Origin: Thermotogota bacterium ADurb.Bin062
GTDB taxonomy: Bacteria; Thermotogota; Thermotogae; MWEM01
DNA: 64,000 nucleotides
Assembly (NCBI GenBank): GCA_002071085.1
Contig: MWEM01000005.1
Location: forward strand, 28,529 to 92,528
Reading direction: 5' to 3'
Shown here piece after piece: positions 53,701-63,930 of this stretch; position 1 is the stretch's first letter, and the number at the start of each line of letters is the position of its first letter. The translations under genes were made by a program, and so were the position numbers. A model generated the notes under the pieces. It was not told the DNA's origin. It worked only from the letters and a program-made list of their open reading frames with translations, and searched no databases.

Positions 53701-54271
53701 GAGCTGGCTAAAAAACGTCTACGTGGCCACACCGGTCTTCGACGGGGCGAAAGAGAACGAAGTCCTGGAAGAACTTTTCTCCTTAAGGCAGAAGCAGAAG
53801 ATCGAGACTGGAGATGAAAAAAAGGATCCGACGGGGAAGGTCTTGCTCCGTGACGGTCGAAGCGGTTTAACCTTCGACCAACCTATCGTCGTCGGTATTA
53901 TGTATATGATGAAATTGGTGCACATCGCCCAGGATAAGATTCACGCCCGAAGCGTTGGGCCCTACTCTTTAATCCACCAGCAGCCTTTGGGTGGGAAAGC
54001 CCAGTTCGGTGGCCAGCGATTCGGGGAAATGGAAGTGTGGGCGCTCGAAGCCTTCGGAGCGACACACACCCTCAATGAAATGCTGACCATCAAGTCGGAC
54101 GATGTCGTGGGCAGAAACGAAGTGTATAAGGCGATCTTGAAAAACAAGAACATTCCCGAAACAGGCGTTCCGGAAAGTTTTAAGGTGCTGATTAAAGAGT
54201 TGCGCGGCGTAGTCCTGGATACCAAAGTCTTCGATGAAAACGGTAATGAAATTAACCTGGATAGGGATTAA
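50753..54271 (+). CDS. rpoB: RNA polymerase subunit beta
   Basis: 1172 residues. Full set of conserved regions, including the rifampicin-region sequences [20 protein letters not shown] and [37 protein letters not shown], and the C-terminal [31 protein letters not shown] carries the sensitive-type residues. GTG start with TGAGGTGATAGG upstream. No large insertions of the enterobacterial type. Confidence 0.97.
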   Translation: MKTERFGRRERLVYGSIREAIKVPNLIEIQTSSYKWFLEHGIMEVLNKFSPIRSQPHRGDLRKDEKGFVLEFVHTKIGEPKENEGDCKAKGTSFSVPLHVTVRISDINTNEMREEEAFFGYIPFMTERGSFIINGAERVVVNQLVRSPGIYFVDEPNTPGARPIYVAHFLPQRGAWLEIMLNPNKHQLQARIDRRRKVNLLLFLKAVGFVIDSEFFSYFPMEVEIFERKDLETYEGAIVLDEIKNADGETLIAPGEKLVKKAYEPLLEAGIEKITILNPYIQKTYESLGEDLQKATEDEAVMELFRKLKPGEIPRVNTAKNYLYNLYFSEEKYDFSEVGRYKMNRRLDTVYDQYLRFQDKSKKPSTQKQKYEEESQVIKKMDLLLATMHLLDLERDPNLRDTKDHLGNKRVRTVGELLQSEFERGFVKIQKLIQEKLTIYNTLDKVSVQSLINVRPIIIAMNQFFASSQLSQFMDQVNPLSELTNKRRLSSIGPGGLKRERAKIEVRDVHDSHYGRMCPIETPEGANIGLITSLSTFATIDRFGFLITPYSKVEKGKVTEEIVFLTADQEESYKIAQANTPVAPDGTIMTDRVVVRFHGDIRYEKKEDVQFKDVSPKQMISISTALIPFLEHDDSNRALMGSNMQRQGVPLLDPQAPRVGTGVEWVAARDSGYVVLAKYPGQVSKVDAKVIEIHRADANDRLIYEKKQPVIDVYRLAKFQRSNQDTLINQHAIVKAGDWVKTGDPIADGPATDMGELALGKNILVAFMPWEGYNFEDAILVNENLLARDTFTSIHVEMYEVNSRETRLGAEEITPDIPNVSKERLKNLDENGVVRVGAFVSSEDILVGKVTPKGEAEISPEEKIIRSVFGDRGRDIQDTSLKVPHGVSGRVIDVKVYNKSEVAELGPGVNQMIRVYVACRKPLDIGDKLAGRHGNKGVVSKILPCEEMPFLPDGMPVDMVLSPLGVPSRMNLGQILETHLGWLSWLKNVYVATPVFDGAKENEVLEELFSLRQKQKIETGDEKKDPTGKVLLRDGRSGLTFDQPIVVGIMYMMKLVHIAQDKIHARSVGPYSLIHQQPLGGKAQFGGQRFGEMEVWALEAFGATHTLNEMLTIKSDDVVGRNEVYKAILKNKNIPETGVPESFKVLIKELRGVVLDTKVFDENGNEINLDRD

Positions 54272-54289
54272 AAGGGAAGGGATGATTTC

Positions 54290-57200
54290 ATGAAAAGGGT
54301 AAAAACCGTTCAAATCACGATGGCCTCTCCGGATACGGTTTTCGGTTGGTCGAAAGGCGAGGTCAAAAAACCGGAAACCATCAACTACCGGACGTTCAAA
54401 CCCGAGAGGGACGGCCTGTTCTGTGAAAAGATCTTTGGGCCGACCAAAGACTACGAGTGCTCTTGCGGCAAGTACAAAGGAAAAAAGTACGAAGGAACCG
54501 TCTGCGAGCGCTGCAACGTGCGCGTAGAACCCAAGTCTTCTAGAAGAAAGAATATGGGGCACATTCAGCTGGCGGCCCCGGTGGTCCATCTCTGGTTTCT
54601 GAAGAGCACACCAAGCATTTTGTCCAACCTTCTGAATATGACCAGCAAAAACTTGGAGAATATCATTTATTTTGGCTCCAGAAGGATCATAGAAAAGATA
54701 TTTGTCATTGTCGATAGAAAAGACACCGCCTTCGATAACGGCGACACCTTATACGAGACCGAGCACGATATCTACAGCCTGTTCTGGGACTTCGAAGCCG
54801 AACCGGCGGTCACCGTGAAAAACCCCACCGGACCGGTGAAATCGGAGATTCAGGGAATGGTTTCCATAACCGAAGAGGAAACCCATACCGGCAAAACTCT
54901 GTACTGGGTGACCGTGACGGATAAGGTCTCAGAACCCTACGCCGTTCACAAAAACCGGACCATCAACTTCAAGGGAGGCCAGGAGATCCAAGCCGGACAA
55001 CAGCTCGTGAGCGAGCAGACCATTCCGGCGATCTACTCCCCGATCGACGGAACGGTAGAACTGGACGAAGGCTTGGGGACTTTGACCATAGACCCGATCA
55101 TCACGAGCGGCGACCAACCCGTGAACTTCCAAATCCCTTTCAACGCGAGGGTCACCGTTAAAGACAACGACAAAGTGAAAAAGGGAGACCGTCTGACCCT
55201 GGAAGTGACCTACCCTGCGATCCTGGCGGAAAAATCCGGAACCGTCGTGTTCGACAAAGGGCTATCGGTTAAGCCTTTGCCAGATGGTCGACACGAAGCG
55301 ACTTCCAATGGCAAGGTGCTCATCGAGAACATCATCGAACAAAAACGGTATCCGATCGTCGAAGGCTCTATTCTCTACGTCAATGAAGGGGAGATGGTGG
55401 AGAAAGACGCGCATATCGCCGATCGGTTCGTCTATGAAGAGGAGATTCTCTCGCTCACCGAATACCGCATCCTAGAAGAGCATTACCCCGGGATGTTCAA
55501 CGCCGAAGGCGAAATCGAAAACGACAGACCGATTATGGTTATCACGGAGATTGACCCTGAGGTCTCGACGGAGATCGAAAAAGAAGCCGGCGATATCCTC
55601 ACCGACAACGAATACGAAGCCTACCGGACGGTTTACCCTGGAAAGATCGAGGCCAGGACCGGCGCGGAGGCCGTGAAGATCCTTCTGACCAAACTGGATC
55701 TGGAAAAGATACGCGTAGAGATAGAGAACGAATTGCGAGAGCTTCCGAAATCCAGCGCGCGGGTGATCAAACTCAGAAAACGGCTGCAAATCATCAAAGA
55801 CCTCTTGCTATCAGGAAACGATCCCACCTGGATGGTCTTGAACGTCTTGCCCGTCATCCCGCCGGAGCTTCGCCCGATGATCCAGATCGAAGGAGGACGG
55901 TTCGCGACAACCGATTTGAACGACCTGTACCGCCGGGTCATCAACCGCAACAATCGGTTGGAAAAATTGATGAAGTTGAACGCCCCGGAAGTGATCGTGC
56001 GGAACGAAAAACGGATGCTGCAGCAGGCGGTCGACGCGCTCATCTACAACGGGAGGATGTCCAAAGCGATCACCGATCGAGGAGGTCGCCCCTTAAAATC
56101 TTTAACCGATCTGCTCAAGGGAAAGAAAGGCCGGTTCCGCAGAAACCTTCTCGGGAAACGGGTGGATTACTCAGGACGAGCGGTCATCGTCGTCGGCCCG
56201 GACTTGAAGATACACGAATGTGGGGTCCCCAAGAAGATGGCGCTCGAGCTGTTCAAACCCTTCGTCCTCTCCAAATTGCTCGGGGACGAAACCACTTCCA
56301 AGAGCGCTCGTAAGTTAAAAAAGGCAATCATAGAAAAAGAGATGCCTCAGGCGTGGGAGGTGCTCGAAGAGGTGATCCGGGAGCATCCAGTCTTACTCAA
56401 CCGCGCGCCGACATTGCACAGAATCTCGATACAGGCCTTTATGCCTCGATTGGTCGAAGGGAACGCCATTCGGCTGCATCCCTTGGTCTGTCCGCCTTTC
56501 AACGCGGACTTCGACGGAGACCAGATGGCGGTTCACGTACCCCTGTCGGCCAAAGCCCAGGCTGAAGCGAAGTGGCTGATGCTCTCTCGCTACAACATCA
56601 TCTCGCCTGCCAACGGCGAACCGCTCTCGATGCCGGGGAAGGATATCATTCTCGGGATCTATTACCTCACGATGTGCGAAAAGGATATAGATAAGATCGA
56701 CGCCAAAGACATCCCCTTCCGTTTCACCAATTTCGTGGAAGTCCTGATCGCATTGGAGCACAGCTCGCATAGAAAAGAGCTTTCGATCGTCAACACCGAA
56801 AACGGGCCGACGACGGTGCGTACCAAACAGGAATTGACGCTGCACACGCCAATTCTATACCGATACCGGCTGTCGAACGGGAAGACGAAGATCGTGAAAA
56901 CGACTCCTGGCCGGGCAATCTTCAACGAGCTTCTACCCGAAGAGTACAAACAATACGATAAAGTGTTCAAAAAAAAGGAGATCAAAAACCTCGTCTACGA
57001 GATCTTTAAAAAATTCGGAATCGATCGGACCGCGGATTTGTTGGACGACATCAAGGACCTCGGCTTCCACTATGCCACCGTATCCGGTTTGACCATCTCG
57101 GTCAAAGACGTTTTAATCTCCGCCCAGCGGAAAAAGATCATAGAAAAGTCGGAAAAACGGATCAGCGAAGTGGAAGAGTATTATCGATACGGTTTCTTGA

Positions 57201-59314
57201 CGCCCTTGGAACGTTACCGAGAGATCATCAAAATATGGGACGAGTCGACCAGCGACGTGTTGAAGGCGACCGTAAAGAATATGGCGGATCACCCATACAA
57301 TCCCTTGCAGATGATGGTATCGTCCGGTGCCAGAGGAAACGAAGACCAGTTGAAACAATTGGCCGGTATGCGCGGGCTGATGGCCGGACCGGCGGGGAAT
57401 ATCATCGAGATCCCGATCCGCGCGAATTTCCGTGAAGGATTGAGCGTTCTGGAGTTTTTCATCTCCACCCACGGCGGAAGAAAAGGGGCGGCAGACACGG
57501 CCTTACGCACCTCTAACGCGGGCTACCTGACCCGTAGGCTGGTGGACGTTGCGCAAAGCGTGGTCGTCTCGGAATCCGATTGCGGCACCCACAAGGGTAT
57601 AGAAGCGACGGCACTCCGAGACGAAGAGGTAGAGATCGAGGGACTCGAGAAAAACATCTTCGGCCGGGTCATCGCGGAGCCGATCTACGAACCCGAGCTC
57701 GGAACCCCGTTACCACACCCCTTAGTACCGGGAAAGGTCTACGAACGGGATACGATGCTGACCGGCGATGACGCCAAATACCTGGCCAAGTACGAAAAGC
57801 GCGTGCCGGTGAAAAAAGAGTACGAGTTCAATCTATCGGAAGATATCCGGAAAGATCGACTGCCTTACTCCTATATCGAACTCAAAGAACACGTTATGGC
57901 GCCGACGGGGATGCTGTTGTTTCAGGCCGAAACGCCGGTCAATTTCCACCTCCTTCAAGAATGCAAAAACAACGGTATCCAGAGGATAGCCGTCGTCGAG
58001 TATCCGATCGTGGGAAACTTTTCCAAACAGAAGGCGCTCTCCAAAGACGGAAAACGCACGATCGTCGTGGAAGACGAGAAGATAGACCCGGCGACCGCGA
58101 GGTTGCTGGTCGAAGAGGAGGTCACCGAGCTCCGGGTCCGACCGACGATCATCATCCGAAACGTGTTCACCTGTGAATCAGAGGATGGCGTGTGCGCGAA
58201 ATGCTATGGAATGGATTTGTCGAATCACCAAATCGTCAATATTGGAGAAGCGGTAGGAACAGTCGCGGCCCAGTCGATCGGCGAACCGGGGACGCAGCTG
58301 ACGATGCGTACATTCCATACGGGCGGTATCGCATCAACCGCCGACATCACACAAGGGTTACCACGGGCCGAAGAGCTGTTCGAGGCGCGTAAAAAGCTCA
58401 AAGAAAACCCGGCCGTATTCAGTACGGTTCGTGGATTCGTAAAAGATATCAAACAAGAAGAAAACGGGAAAACAAAAGTCTACGTCGAAGACTACGAGGA
58501 AAGCATCCACGATTATGAGCTTCCGAGTACCCTGAAAGCGAAAGTCAAGATAGGGGACAAACTGTTGCCGGGGAGTTCTATCTCAACTGGTGCGGTGAGA
58601 CCTCGGGAACTGATGCAAGAGCTGGATGTCGACACGACCTTCAAGTACCTCTTGAGAGAAATAAAGCGAGTTTACTCCGAGCAAGGCGTCGATATCCACA
58701 ACAAGCACATCGAGATCATCATCCGGCAGATGCTAGGAAAGGTCGAAGTCGTGGAGCCGGGAGACACCGATTACCTGGTGGGGGACCTCGTTTCATTCCA
58801 ACAGGTCAAGAAAACGAACGAGATCATCCTGAAATCCAACGCGAAGGTGAACGAAAATAGGAAACGTGTTTTGGACAAAACCGTGAAAAAACGTATCCTG
58901 ATTTCGCGTGAGGGTGAAATGATCGAGCTTGCGGCGGAGGGGTCCGTGGTTACCGAGGAGCTCCTTAAAGAATTGGTAAAAGAAGGGATCAAAGTGGTCG
59001 AGATCGCCGAAGAGGAGCAGACGAAAGAGTATCAGATCAACACCAAAGAGCCGGTGAAATATCGAAGAAAACTTTTAAGGATCACCAAAGCGTCGCTAGA
59101 GCGAATTGGCTGGTTGAGCGCCGCCTCGTTCCAACAAACGGCGCAAGTCTTGACTGAAAACGCTCTGAAAGGAAGTATAGACGAGCTGAAAGGCCTGAAA
59201 GAAAACGTGATTATCGGCCAACTCGTTCCAGCCGGAACCGGAATGGACTGGTACTCGGCCATAGACTACGAAGAGGCGTTTCATTACGAGCAGAAAACGG
59301 CTCCCGGGGCGTAG
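54290..59314 (+). CDS. rpoC: RNA polymerase subunit beta' with lineage-type insert
   Basis: 1674 residues. N-terminal zinc site Cys57, 59, 72 and 75; catalytic Mg motif NADFDGDQM (Asp740, 742, 744); bridge helix and trigger loop ([19 protein letters not shown]); second zinc site ([11 protein letters not shown]). Between about residues 140 and 440 there is a long insert of beta-rich modules ([30 protein letters not shown]), which makes the protein about 300-400 residues longer than usual. Thermotoga RpoC carries a comparable insert. Downstream of rpoB by 18 bases. Confidence 0.97.
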   Translation: MKRVKTVQITMASPDTVFGWSKGEVKKPETINYRTFKPERDGLFCEKIFGPTKDYECSCGKYKGKKYEGTVCERCNVRVEPKSSRRKNMGHIQLAAPVVHLWFLKSTPSILSNLLNMTSKNLENIIYFGSRRIIEKIFVIVDRKDTAFDNGDTLYETEHDIYSLFWDFEAEPAVTVKNPTGPVKSEIQGMVSITEEETHTGKTLYWVTVTDKVSEPYAVHKNRTINFKGGQEIQAGQQLVSEQTIPAIYSPIDGTVELDEGLGTLTIDPIITSGDQPVNFQIPFNARVTVKDNDKVKKGDRLTLEVTYPAILAEKSGTVVFDKGLSVKPLPDGRHEATSNGKVLIENIIEQKRYPIVEGSILYVNEGEMVEKDAHIADRFVYEEEILSLTEYRILEEHYPGMFNAEGEIENDRPIMVITEIDPEVSTEIEKEAGDILTDNEYEAYRTVYPGKIEARTGAEAVKILLTKLDLEKIRVEIENELRELPKSSARVIKLRKRLQIIKDLLLSGNDPTWMVLNVLPVIPPELRPMIQIEGGRFATTDLNDLYRRVINRNNRLEKLMKLNAPEVIVRNEKRMLQQAVDALIYNGRMSKAITDRGGRPLKSLTDLLKGKKGRFRRNLLGKRVDYSGRAVIVVGPDLKIHECGVPKKMALELFKPFVLSKLLGDETTSKSARKLKKAIIEKEMPQAWEVLEEVIREHPVLLNRAPTLHRISIQAFMPRLVEGNAIRLHPLVCPPFNADFDGDQMAVHVPLSAKAQAEAKWLMLSRYNIISPANGEPLSMPGKDIILGIYYLTMCEKDIDKIDAKDIPFRFTNFVEVLIALEHSSHRKELSIVNTENGPTTVRTKQELTLHTPILYRYRLSNGKTKIVKTTPGRAIFNELLPEEYKQYDKVFKKKEIKNLVYEIFKKFGIDRTADLLDDIKDLGFHYATVSGLTISVKDVLISAQRKKIIEKSEKRISEVEEYYRYGFLTPLERYREIIKIWDESTSDVLKATVKNMADHPYNPLQMMVSSGARGNEDQLKQLAGMRGLMAGPAGNIIEIPIRANFREGLSVLEFFISTHGGRKGAADTALRTSNAGYLTRRLVDVAQSVVVSESDCGTHKGIEATALRDEEVEIEGLEKNIFGRVIAEPIYEPELGTPLPHPLVPGKVYERDTMLTGDDAKYLAKYEKRVPVKKEYEFNLSEDIRKDRLPYSYIELKEHVMAPTGMLLFQAETPVNFHLLQECKNNGIQRIAVVEYPIVGNFSKQKALSKDGKRTIVVEDEKIDPATARLLVEEEVTELRVRPTIIIRNVFTCESEDGVCAKCYGMDLSNHQIVNIGEAVGTVAAQSIGEPGTQLTMRTFHTGGIASTADITQGLPRAEELFEARKKLKENPAVFSTVRGFVKDIKQEENGKTKVYVEDYEESIHDYELPSTLKAKVKIGDKLLPGSSISTGAVRPRELMQELDVDTTFKYLLREIKRVYSEQGVDIHNKHIEIIIRQMLGKVEVVEPGDTDYLVGDLVSFQQVKKTNEIILKSNAKVNENRKRVLDKTVKKRILISREGEMIELAAEGSVVTEELLKELVKEGIKVVEIAEEEQTKEYQINTKEPVKYRRKLLRITKASLERIGWLSAASFQQTAQVLTENALKGSIDELKGLKENVIIGQLVPAGTGMDWYSAIDYEEAFHYEQKTAPGA

Positions 59315-59337
59315 GGTTGGTCTCATCCCCCGTACTA

Positions 59338-59346
59338 TGATATAAT
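59338..59346 (+). promoter_or_regulatory. extended -10 promoter of rpmE
   Basis: TGATATAAT, 36 bases before the rpmE start; no clear -35. Suggests rpmE and tRNA-Ser are transcribed independently of rpoC. Confidence 0.6.
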
Positions 59347-59382
59347 AGGCAGAATTTTTCGGATAATTAGAGGTGAGGTTCA

Positions 59383-59610
59383 ATGAGAGAAAAGATCCAT
59401 CCGGCGATGCATCGTGTAACGGCCCTGTGCGCTTGTGGAGCGAAGTATGACATATTGACCACGAACGAAAACGTGAAGCTCGACGTTTGTAGCCGATGCC
59501 ATCCTTTTTTCCAAGGGAAGGGCGACTCCCTGATCATAGACACGGAAGGAAGAATCGACAAATTCAGGAAGCGATACGGGGACAAGATCGGCGGAGCGGG
59601 GACAAGATAG
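59383..59610 (+). CDS. rpmE: 50S ribosomal protein L31 (zinc form)
   Basis: 75 residues. [20 protein letters not shown] start with CAC and CSRCHPFF zinc ligands (C+ form). Ribosome site GAGGTGAGG about 6 bases upstream. It shares a transcript with tRNA-Ser 3 bases downstream. Confidence 0.95.
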   Translation: MREKIHPAMHRVTALCACGAKYDILTTNENVKLDVCSRCHPFFQGKGDSLIIDTEGRIDKFRKRYGDKIGGAGTR

Positions 59611-59613
59611 TCG

Positions 59614-59701
59614 GGAGACGTGTCCGAACTGGCTAAGGGGCCGGTCTTGAAAACCGGTGGAGCTACGCTCCGTGTGGGTTCGAATCCCACCGTCTCCGCC
59701 A
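59614..59701 (+). tRNA. tRNA-Ser (anticodon TGA)
   Basis: Acceptor GGAGACG / CGTCTCC, anticodon stem CCGGT / ACCGG with loop CTTGAAA giving TGA, long variable arm (GGAGCTACGCTCC), encoded CCA. 88 bases. Confidence 0.96.
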
Positions 59702-59752
59702 AAAAAGGAGTCTAGAAAAGGATCGCACTACCTTTTTTGCGACTCCTTTTTT
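59702..59752 (+). terminator. terminator of rpmE-tRNA-Ser
   Basis: AAAAAGGAGTC / GACTCCTTTTTT outer stem with an inner AAAAGG / CCTTTT stem. Ends in a T run. The following 59753-59965 contains no gene I can support. Confidence 0.85.
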
Positions 59753-59989
59753 GTTTGTTTTTTATTCTCCTTCTATCCGCTAGTATTCTACGCTCGTCCT
59801 GCTCGAACGAGGGGACCTTCCGACTCCAGACCCGTCGATGCCCTTTACGACGGCCCACCCAGAATTAGCCCTACCAGTCCAGAGGAAAGGCAGCCTATGG
59901 CGGATTCCTTTTCCTCCACACACAGCTGAAAGGACCGGAAAGGCGTTTTTATTAGATACATTGTATATACTCTGTAGGAGGTGTTTAAG

Positions 59990-61075
59990 ATGAAAATTTG
60001 CGTGATAGGCGCAGGAAACGGCGGCCAGGCTTTGGCCGGGTACCTTGCCTTGCGAGGAGAAAAGGTCTCTCTTTTCAACAGGAGCAGGAAGAGGATTTCG
60101 CCGTTTATGAAAAGTAAGAATATCCGGTTGGAAGGGGCAGTCAACGACATCGCCCACCTGGAATTGGTTACGACGAATTTGGAAGAGGCGGTGAAAGGCA
60201 GAGAACTCATCATGGTCGTAGTTCCCGCCTTTGCGCATCGAAGCATAGCGGAAAAGCTGATCCCCTATTTGGAAGACGGCCAAGTGATCCTCCTGAACCC
60301 CGGGAGAACCTTCGGCGCTTTAGAGTTCAGTATGATCATCTCACATGCGAAGACGAACAAATCGGTCACCGTGGCGGAAGCGCAAACCTTCGTTTTCGCT
60401 TCCCGGGCGTCAAATCCCGGCGTCGTCCATATATTCAGGATCAAAAACGCGGTGCCGGTCGCCGCCCTCCCCTCCTCGAACAACCCGATCGTCGCGGCGA
60501 TGTTGGAGAAAGTGATGCCCGAGTTCGCGGTCGAGCGTGACGTCCTTTACACCAGTATCAACAACATCGGCGCCGTCTTTCACCCGGCCGCGCTGATCCT
60601 CAACGCCGGATGGGTAGAGTCCACTTCGGGAAAATTCGAGTTTTATCTCGACGGGATCACCCCGTCGGTCGCCAGGGTACTCGAAGAGATCGACGCCGAA
60701 CGCTGTCGTCTGGCCGAAGCGCTTGGGGTGGAGCCCTTGACCTCGAAAGCGTGGTTGGACTACGCGTACGATGTCTATGGCGCGAACCTCTACGAAGCCA
60801 TACACAGCAATACCGGCTATCAAGGGATCATGGCTCCCCCGAGCATGCAGAATCGCTATATTTACGAAGATGTCCCGATGAGCCTGGTTCCGCTGGCTTC
60901 GATGGCCAAAGAGTTCTCTCTCCCCACCCCCACGATCGACGCGGTCGTCCAATTGGCCTCCACGATCATGGGCATCGATTTCGTCAAAGAAGGCCGCACC
61001 GTCGAGAAATTCCACCTTAACGGGAAGACCAAAGAGGAGATCATAGAGATCGTGTCGAAAGGGTTGATTCTTTGA
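59990..61075 (+). CDS. opine-dehydrogenase family NAD(P)-binding protein
   Basis: 361 residues. An N-terminal Rossmann domain (VIGAGNGGQALAGYLA, GAGNGG at 7-12) and a C-terminal octopine/nopaline-dehydrogenase helical domain. The catalytic-region motif TSINNIGAVFHPA contains Asn191, Asn192 and His198; YEDVPMSLVPLASMAKEF follows. Family members reductively join an amino acid and a keto acid, or act on related N-substituted amino acids. TAGGAGGTG lies about 6 bases before the ATG at 59990. The stop overlaps the next start (TGATG), so it is translationally coupled to the cobalamin-domain gene. The substrate is unknown; the coupling suggests the two act in one pathway. Confidence 0.85.
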   Translation: MKICVIGAGNGGQALAGYLALRGEKVSLFNRSRKRISPFMKSKNIRLEGAVNDIAHLELVTTNLEEAVKGRELIMVVVPAFAHRSIAEKLIPYLEDGQVILLNPGRTFGALEFSMIISHAKTNKSVTVAEAQTFVFASRASNPGVVHIFRIKNAVPVAALPSSNNPIVAAMLEKVMPEFAVERDVLYTSINNIGAVFHPAALILNAGWVESTSGKFEFYLDGITPSVARVLEEIDAERCRLAEALGVEPLTSKAWLDYAYDVYGANLYEAIHSNTGYQGIMAPPSMQNRYIYEDVPMSLVPLASMAKEFSLPTPTIDAVVQLASTIMGIDFVKEGRTVEKFHLNGKTKEEIIEIVSKGLIL

Positions 61076-62724
61076 TGAAAAAGATACTGTGTGGAGCGAT
61101 CGGAAGCTGCGTACACGTTGCGGGCTTGTACCGGTTCACCCAACTGGCGGAAAAAGAGGGGTACCTCACCACCTATTTAGGCGGAGCCGTTCCCATCCAA
61201 AAGATGATCGACGCGGTCGTCGAAGTGCAACCGGATATCGTCGCGCTCAGTTATCGACTGAGCGCGGAAGCGTTGGAGAAGTTATTGGAAGATTTTTTCG
61301 CCGACCTCGAGAAGGTCGATCGGCGTAAGCGAGTGTTCTTGTTCGGCGGAACGATAGAAACGGCGGCGATCGCGCGGTCTTTTCCGCAATTCTCGCGACT
61401 CTTTGACGGCAGCGAGGATGAGGAGGAAGTCGTTCTTTTCCTTAGAAACCAAACCGCCGAAGCCGAGGAGCAACGGATACCTCCCCAACGGTTGGGCGAG
61501 CGGATCGTCTGGAAACGACCTTACCCGCTCATCCGCCACCACATCGGCTTGCCCACATTGGAAGAGACCGGAGAAGAGGTGAAAATCCTCGCGGATTCGC
61601 GCTTGCTGGACATCATTTCTCTGGCGCCCGACCAAAACGCGCAACAGTCCTTCTTCAGGCCAAAAGAAATCGATCCTAAACAAGATGGCGCGGGGGGTGC
61701 GCCCTTTCGCAGTGAAGGAGACTTCAAGCGCCTCTACCAGGCCTCTCGGCGAGGAAATCACCCGTTGATGCGCTGCTATTCAGGGACACGGGACCTGATC
61801 CCGTTCTCTCAGGTATTGATCGATACCATCCACAACGCGTGGGCCGCGGTGCCCATCACGTGGTACTCCGCGCTCGACCGACGTTCGGACAGGCCCTTGT
61901 TGGAAGCGATACGAGAAAACCAGCAGGCCATTCGATACAACGCGGAGCGACAGGTTCCGGTAGAGGTCAACGAAGCCCATCAATGGGCCCTACGTTTTGC
62001 CCACGATGCGATGGACGTGGCCACATCCTACATCGCCACCTGGAGCGCCTATCGCTTGGGTGTGCAAGAGTATGTGATGCAGTTTATGCTATGCACGCCT
62101 CCGGAGCTCTCTCCGAAGATGGACCTGGCGAAGGCGTTGGCAAAGTGGGAGATGGTCCGCCCCCTCGTCGAAGAAAGCGAGAGACGAGGGTCCCCCTTCC
62201 GGATTTACAAGATGATACGGACGGGGCTCCTTTCTTACAAAACAGACACCGACCTCTCGAAGGGTCAGCTGACCGCATCGATGTTCTATGGCGCCTTTTT
62301 GCAGCCGGACATCGTGCACGTCGTTGCCTATTGTGAGGCGATCCGCCGGGCGACGAGCGTGGAGATACTCGAAAGCGTAAAAATGGTCAAACAAGCGATT
62401 AATATGGCCTACCGAGGGTTACCGGACTTATCGGCAGATTCTGAACTCGAGGCGAGAAAAGACCTATTGATCGCGGAGGCATCCGTAATCTTGGATGCGA
62501 TCCGAAAGCTGGACCGTACGATAGAAGACCCATTGAGTACGCCCGAGATTCTCGAACAGGCGATACTAACCGGCATTTTAGACGCACCCGGGCTCAGCAA
62601 AGGCCCGGCGAAAGCGGATGTTAAAACCGGAATCGTGAACGGGGCAAACGAATCGCTGGATGAAAACGGTTCGGTCCTGCCGGAAAAAGACCGAATCGGC
62701 CGGCTTGGGGCGCGTCTGGTTTAA
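61075..62724 (+). CDS. cobalamin-binding domain fused to a glutamate-mutase-E-like domain
   Basis: 549 residues. Residues 1-125 look like a B12-binding Rossmann-type domain: LCGAIGSCVHVAGLYRF (His14 and Gly17 fit the DxHxxG motif, but Cys12 replaces Asp), then DIVALSYRLSAE and VFLFGGT. After a linker of about 110 residues, residues 230-540 resemble the TIM-barrel catalytic subunit of glutamate mutase (MutE/GlmE). Examples are VEVNEAHQWALRFAHDAMDV, VKMVKQAINMAYRG, LIAEASVILDAIRKL, and ILTGILDAPGLSKG with VNGANESLDENG. In known glutamate mutases these are two separate subunits. The partner gene upstream is opine-dehydrogenase-like. The reaction is unknown; no PLP-lysine or glycine-radical motif is seen. 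I am fairly sure of the B12 domain and moderately sure of the mutase-like part. Confidence 0.62.
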   Translation: MKKILCGAIGSCVHVAGLYRFTQLAEKEGYLTTYLGGAVPIQKMIDAVVEVQPDIVALSYRLSAEALEKLLEDFFADLEKVDRRKRVFLFGGTIETAAIARSFPQFSRLFDGSEDEEEVVLFLRNQTAEAEEQRIPPQRLGERIVWKRPYPLIRHHIGLPTLEETGEEVKILADSRLLDIISLAPDQNAQQSFFRPKEIDPKQDGAGGAPFRSEGDFKRLYQASRRGNHPLMRCYSGTRDLIPFSQVLIDTIHNAWAAVPITWYSALDRRSDRPLLEAIRENQQAIRYNAERQVPVEVNEAHQWALRFAHDAMDVATSYIATWSAYRLGVQEYVMQFMLCTPPELSPKMDLAKALAKWEMVRPLVEESERRGSPFRIYKMIRTGLLSYKTDTDLSKGQLTASMFYGAFLQPDIVHVVAYCEAIRRATSVEILESVKMVKQAINMAYRGLPDLSADSELEARKDLLIAEASVILDAIRKLDRTIEDPLSTPEILEQAILTGILDAPGLSKGPAKADVKTGIVNGANESLDENGSVLPEKDRIGRLGARLV

Positions 62725-62775
62725 CGGTTACGGATGAGGGTGTGAACCCCCCCCATTGGAAGGGCTCGCGGGGAA

Positions 62776-63597
62776 TTAAAGGCCGAGTCTCAAGGCGAAC
62801 TGCCGGTGAAGGACACGCCAACCGTTGTCGAGGAGCAATCGATGAATCGGCTGACTTTGATGGGCGAAATAAAAGGTTGCTTTTCGGCCGCTGAAGGCGC
62901 GGGTAAGGCACGCGTAGGCGGTTTCTCCCTCGGAGGGTTTGACCCTCAAATCCCGGATGCATAACGCATCTCCCTGTTTCGTGTATGCGACGCCACCGAC
63001 GAGCCCCGGGGCATCCAACAGTGTAGAATAAAGGTTGGGCATATCGGACAAAACGTAGGGCGAACAACCCCAAACGCGTTCGGAGCGGTCAAAAGAACAA
63101 GCGTCAAGCATAGGAAGATAGCCAACGGAAGCGTCCGGCTCCTTTCCGGCGGTATTACCGTTCCCCGGAAAATGGCCCTCTAAAACGTATACCTGATCGA
63201 ACTCCTTGAACCCCAAGCCTTTGTACAACAAATACGCGGCGGTGTTTTCGCAGATCACTTCCAATTGGTATTCACGGACGCCCTTCTCTCTTTGGAAAGA
63301 GATGACGTCGTTAAAAAAGCGACGCCCAAAACCTCGGCCGCGAAAGGGCTGGAATATTCCAAACCCGCCACAATAGGCGAGCGCGCCGTTTCGTCCGTTC
63401 AAACACATCCCCGCCAGCTGCCCGTCGATTTCGCAGGCCAGGGAAACCTCCGGCCGTAGCTTTTCCCTCTCGTACCGCTTCTCCAATTGGGAAGGCGTGA
63501 GATGAATCGGGATCACGTAGTCTTCGAAACTACGGTTAAAACAGTCCGTTTGCTCCGAGAGCGAGAGTTCCTCGAATGAAAACAAGCGATAAGACAT
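62776..63597 (-). CDS. GNAT-family N-acetyltransferase
   Basis: 273 residues from the ATG at 63597 (AGAGGTG five bases upstream; a GTG at 63603 is too close to it). A GNAT domain occupies about residues 3-150, with the acetyl-CoA loop FQPFRGRGFGRRFF and the C-terminal NTAAYLLYKGLGFKEF. The remaining about 120 residues look like a second, weaker GNAT-type fold (QPIHRLLLDNGWRVLHRQFA). The acceptor is not predictable. It converges on the cobalamin-domain gene with a 51-base gap. Confidence 0.82.
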   Translation of the reverse strand: MSYRLFSFEELSLSEQTDCFNRSFEDYVIPIHLTPSQLEKRYEREKLRPEVSLACEIDGQLAGMCLNGRNGALAYCGGFGIFQPFRGRGFGRRFFNDVISFQREKGVREYQLEVICENTAAYLLYKGLGFKEFDQVYVLEGHFPGNGNTAGKEPDASVGYLPMLDACSFDRSERVWGCSPYVLSDMPNLYSTLLDAPGLVGGVAYTKQGDALCIRDLRVKPSEGETAYACLTRAFSGRKATFYFAHQSQPIHRLLLDNGWRVLHRQFALRLGL

Positions 63598-63689
63598 AGA
63601 CACACCTCTTCGGGCTATACAAATCTACGCGGTTGAGACGCTGATACCCGTTATTATAGGCTAAGGATAAGAAAAAAGCAACCGACATC

Positions 63690-63930
63690 ACTTCTGGGAA
63701 CGCCAGACTTTCTGGAAGCGCCATCGCGGCGTAAGCGCTTCTTCTTTTCGCGACGGCGCGATACGCTTTTTTCCCGACCCATCGCGAAACTTTGGAAAAA
63801 CAAAAGACGGATCGCGGGGTCGTAAAAACCACTTACCACGCGATGACCCACACAGGCATCGCAACGTAAAAAGGACAAAAGACGGATCTCCTCCTCTTTC
63901 TATTTTTTGTTGCACCCCGATATTATCCCG
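63690..63930 (+). mobile_element. repeat cluster E (partial element)
   Basis: Non-coding. Contains the GGGAACGCCAGAC module (63692), CATCGCGGCGTAAGCGCTTC with TTCGCGACGGCGCGATACGC (63722), the ATCGCGGGGTCGT / ACCACGCGAT hairpin (63811), and an end motif CACCCCGATATTATCC like that closing element A. The left and right ends defining A-D are missing, so this is a fragment. Bases 63604-63690 and 63931-64000 contain nothing I can assign. Confidence 0.55.

Noticed and set aside
59657..59929. Open frame of 90 codons after rpmE
   Set aside because: It begins inside tRNA-Ser and crosses its terminator; no coding character.
62725..62775. Terminator between the cobalamin-domain gene and the acetyltransferase gene
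   Set aside because: Only a run of C and short mismatched arms are seen; no stable stem with a T run.
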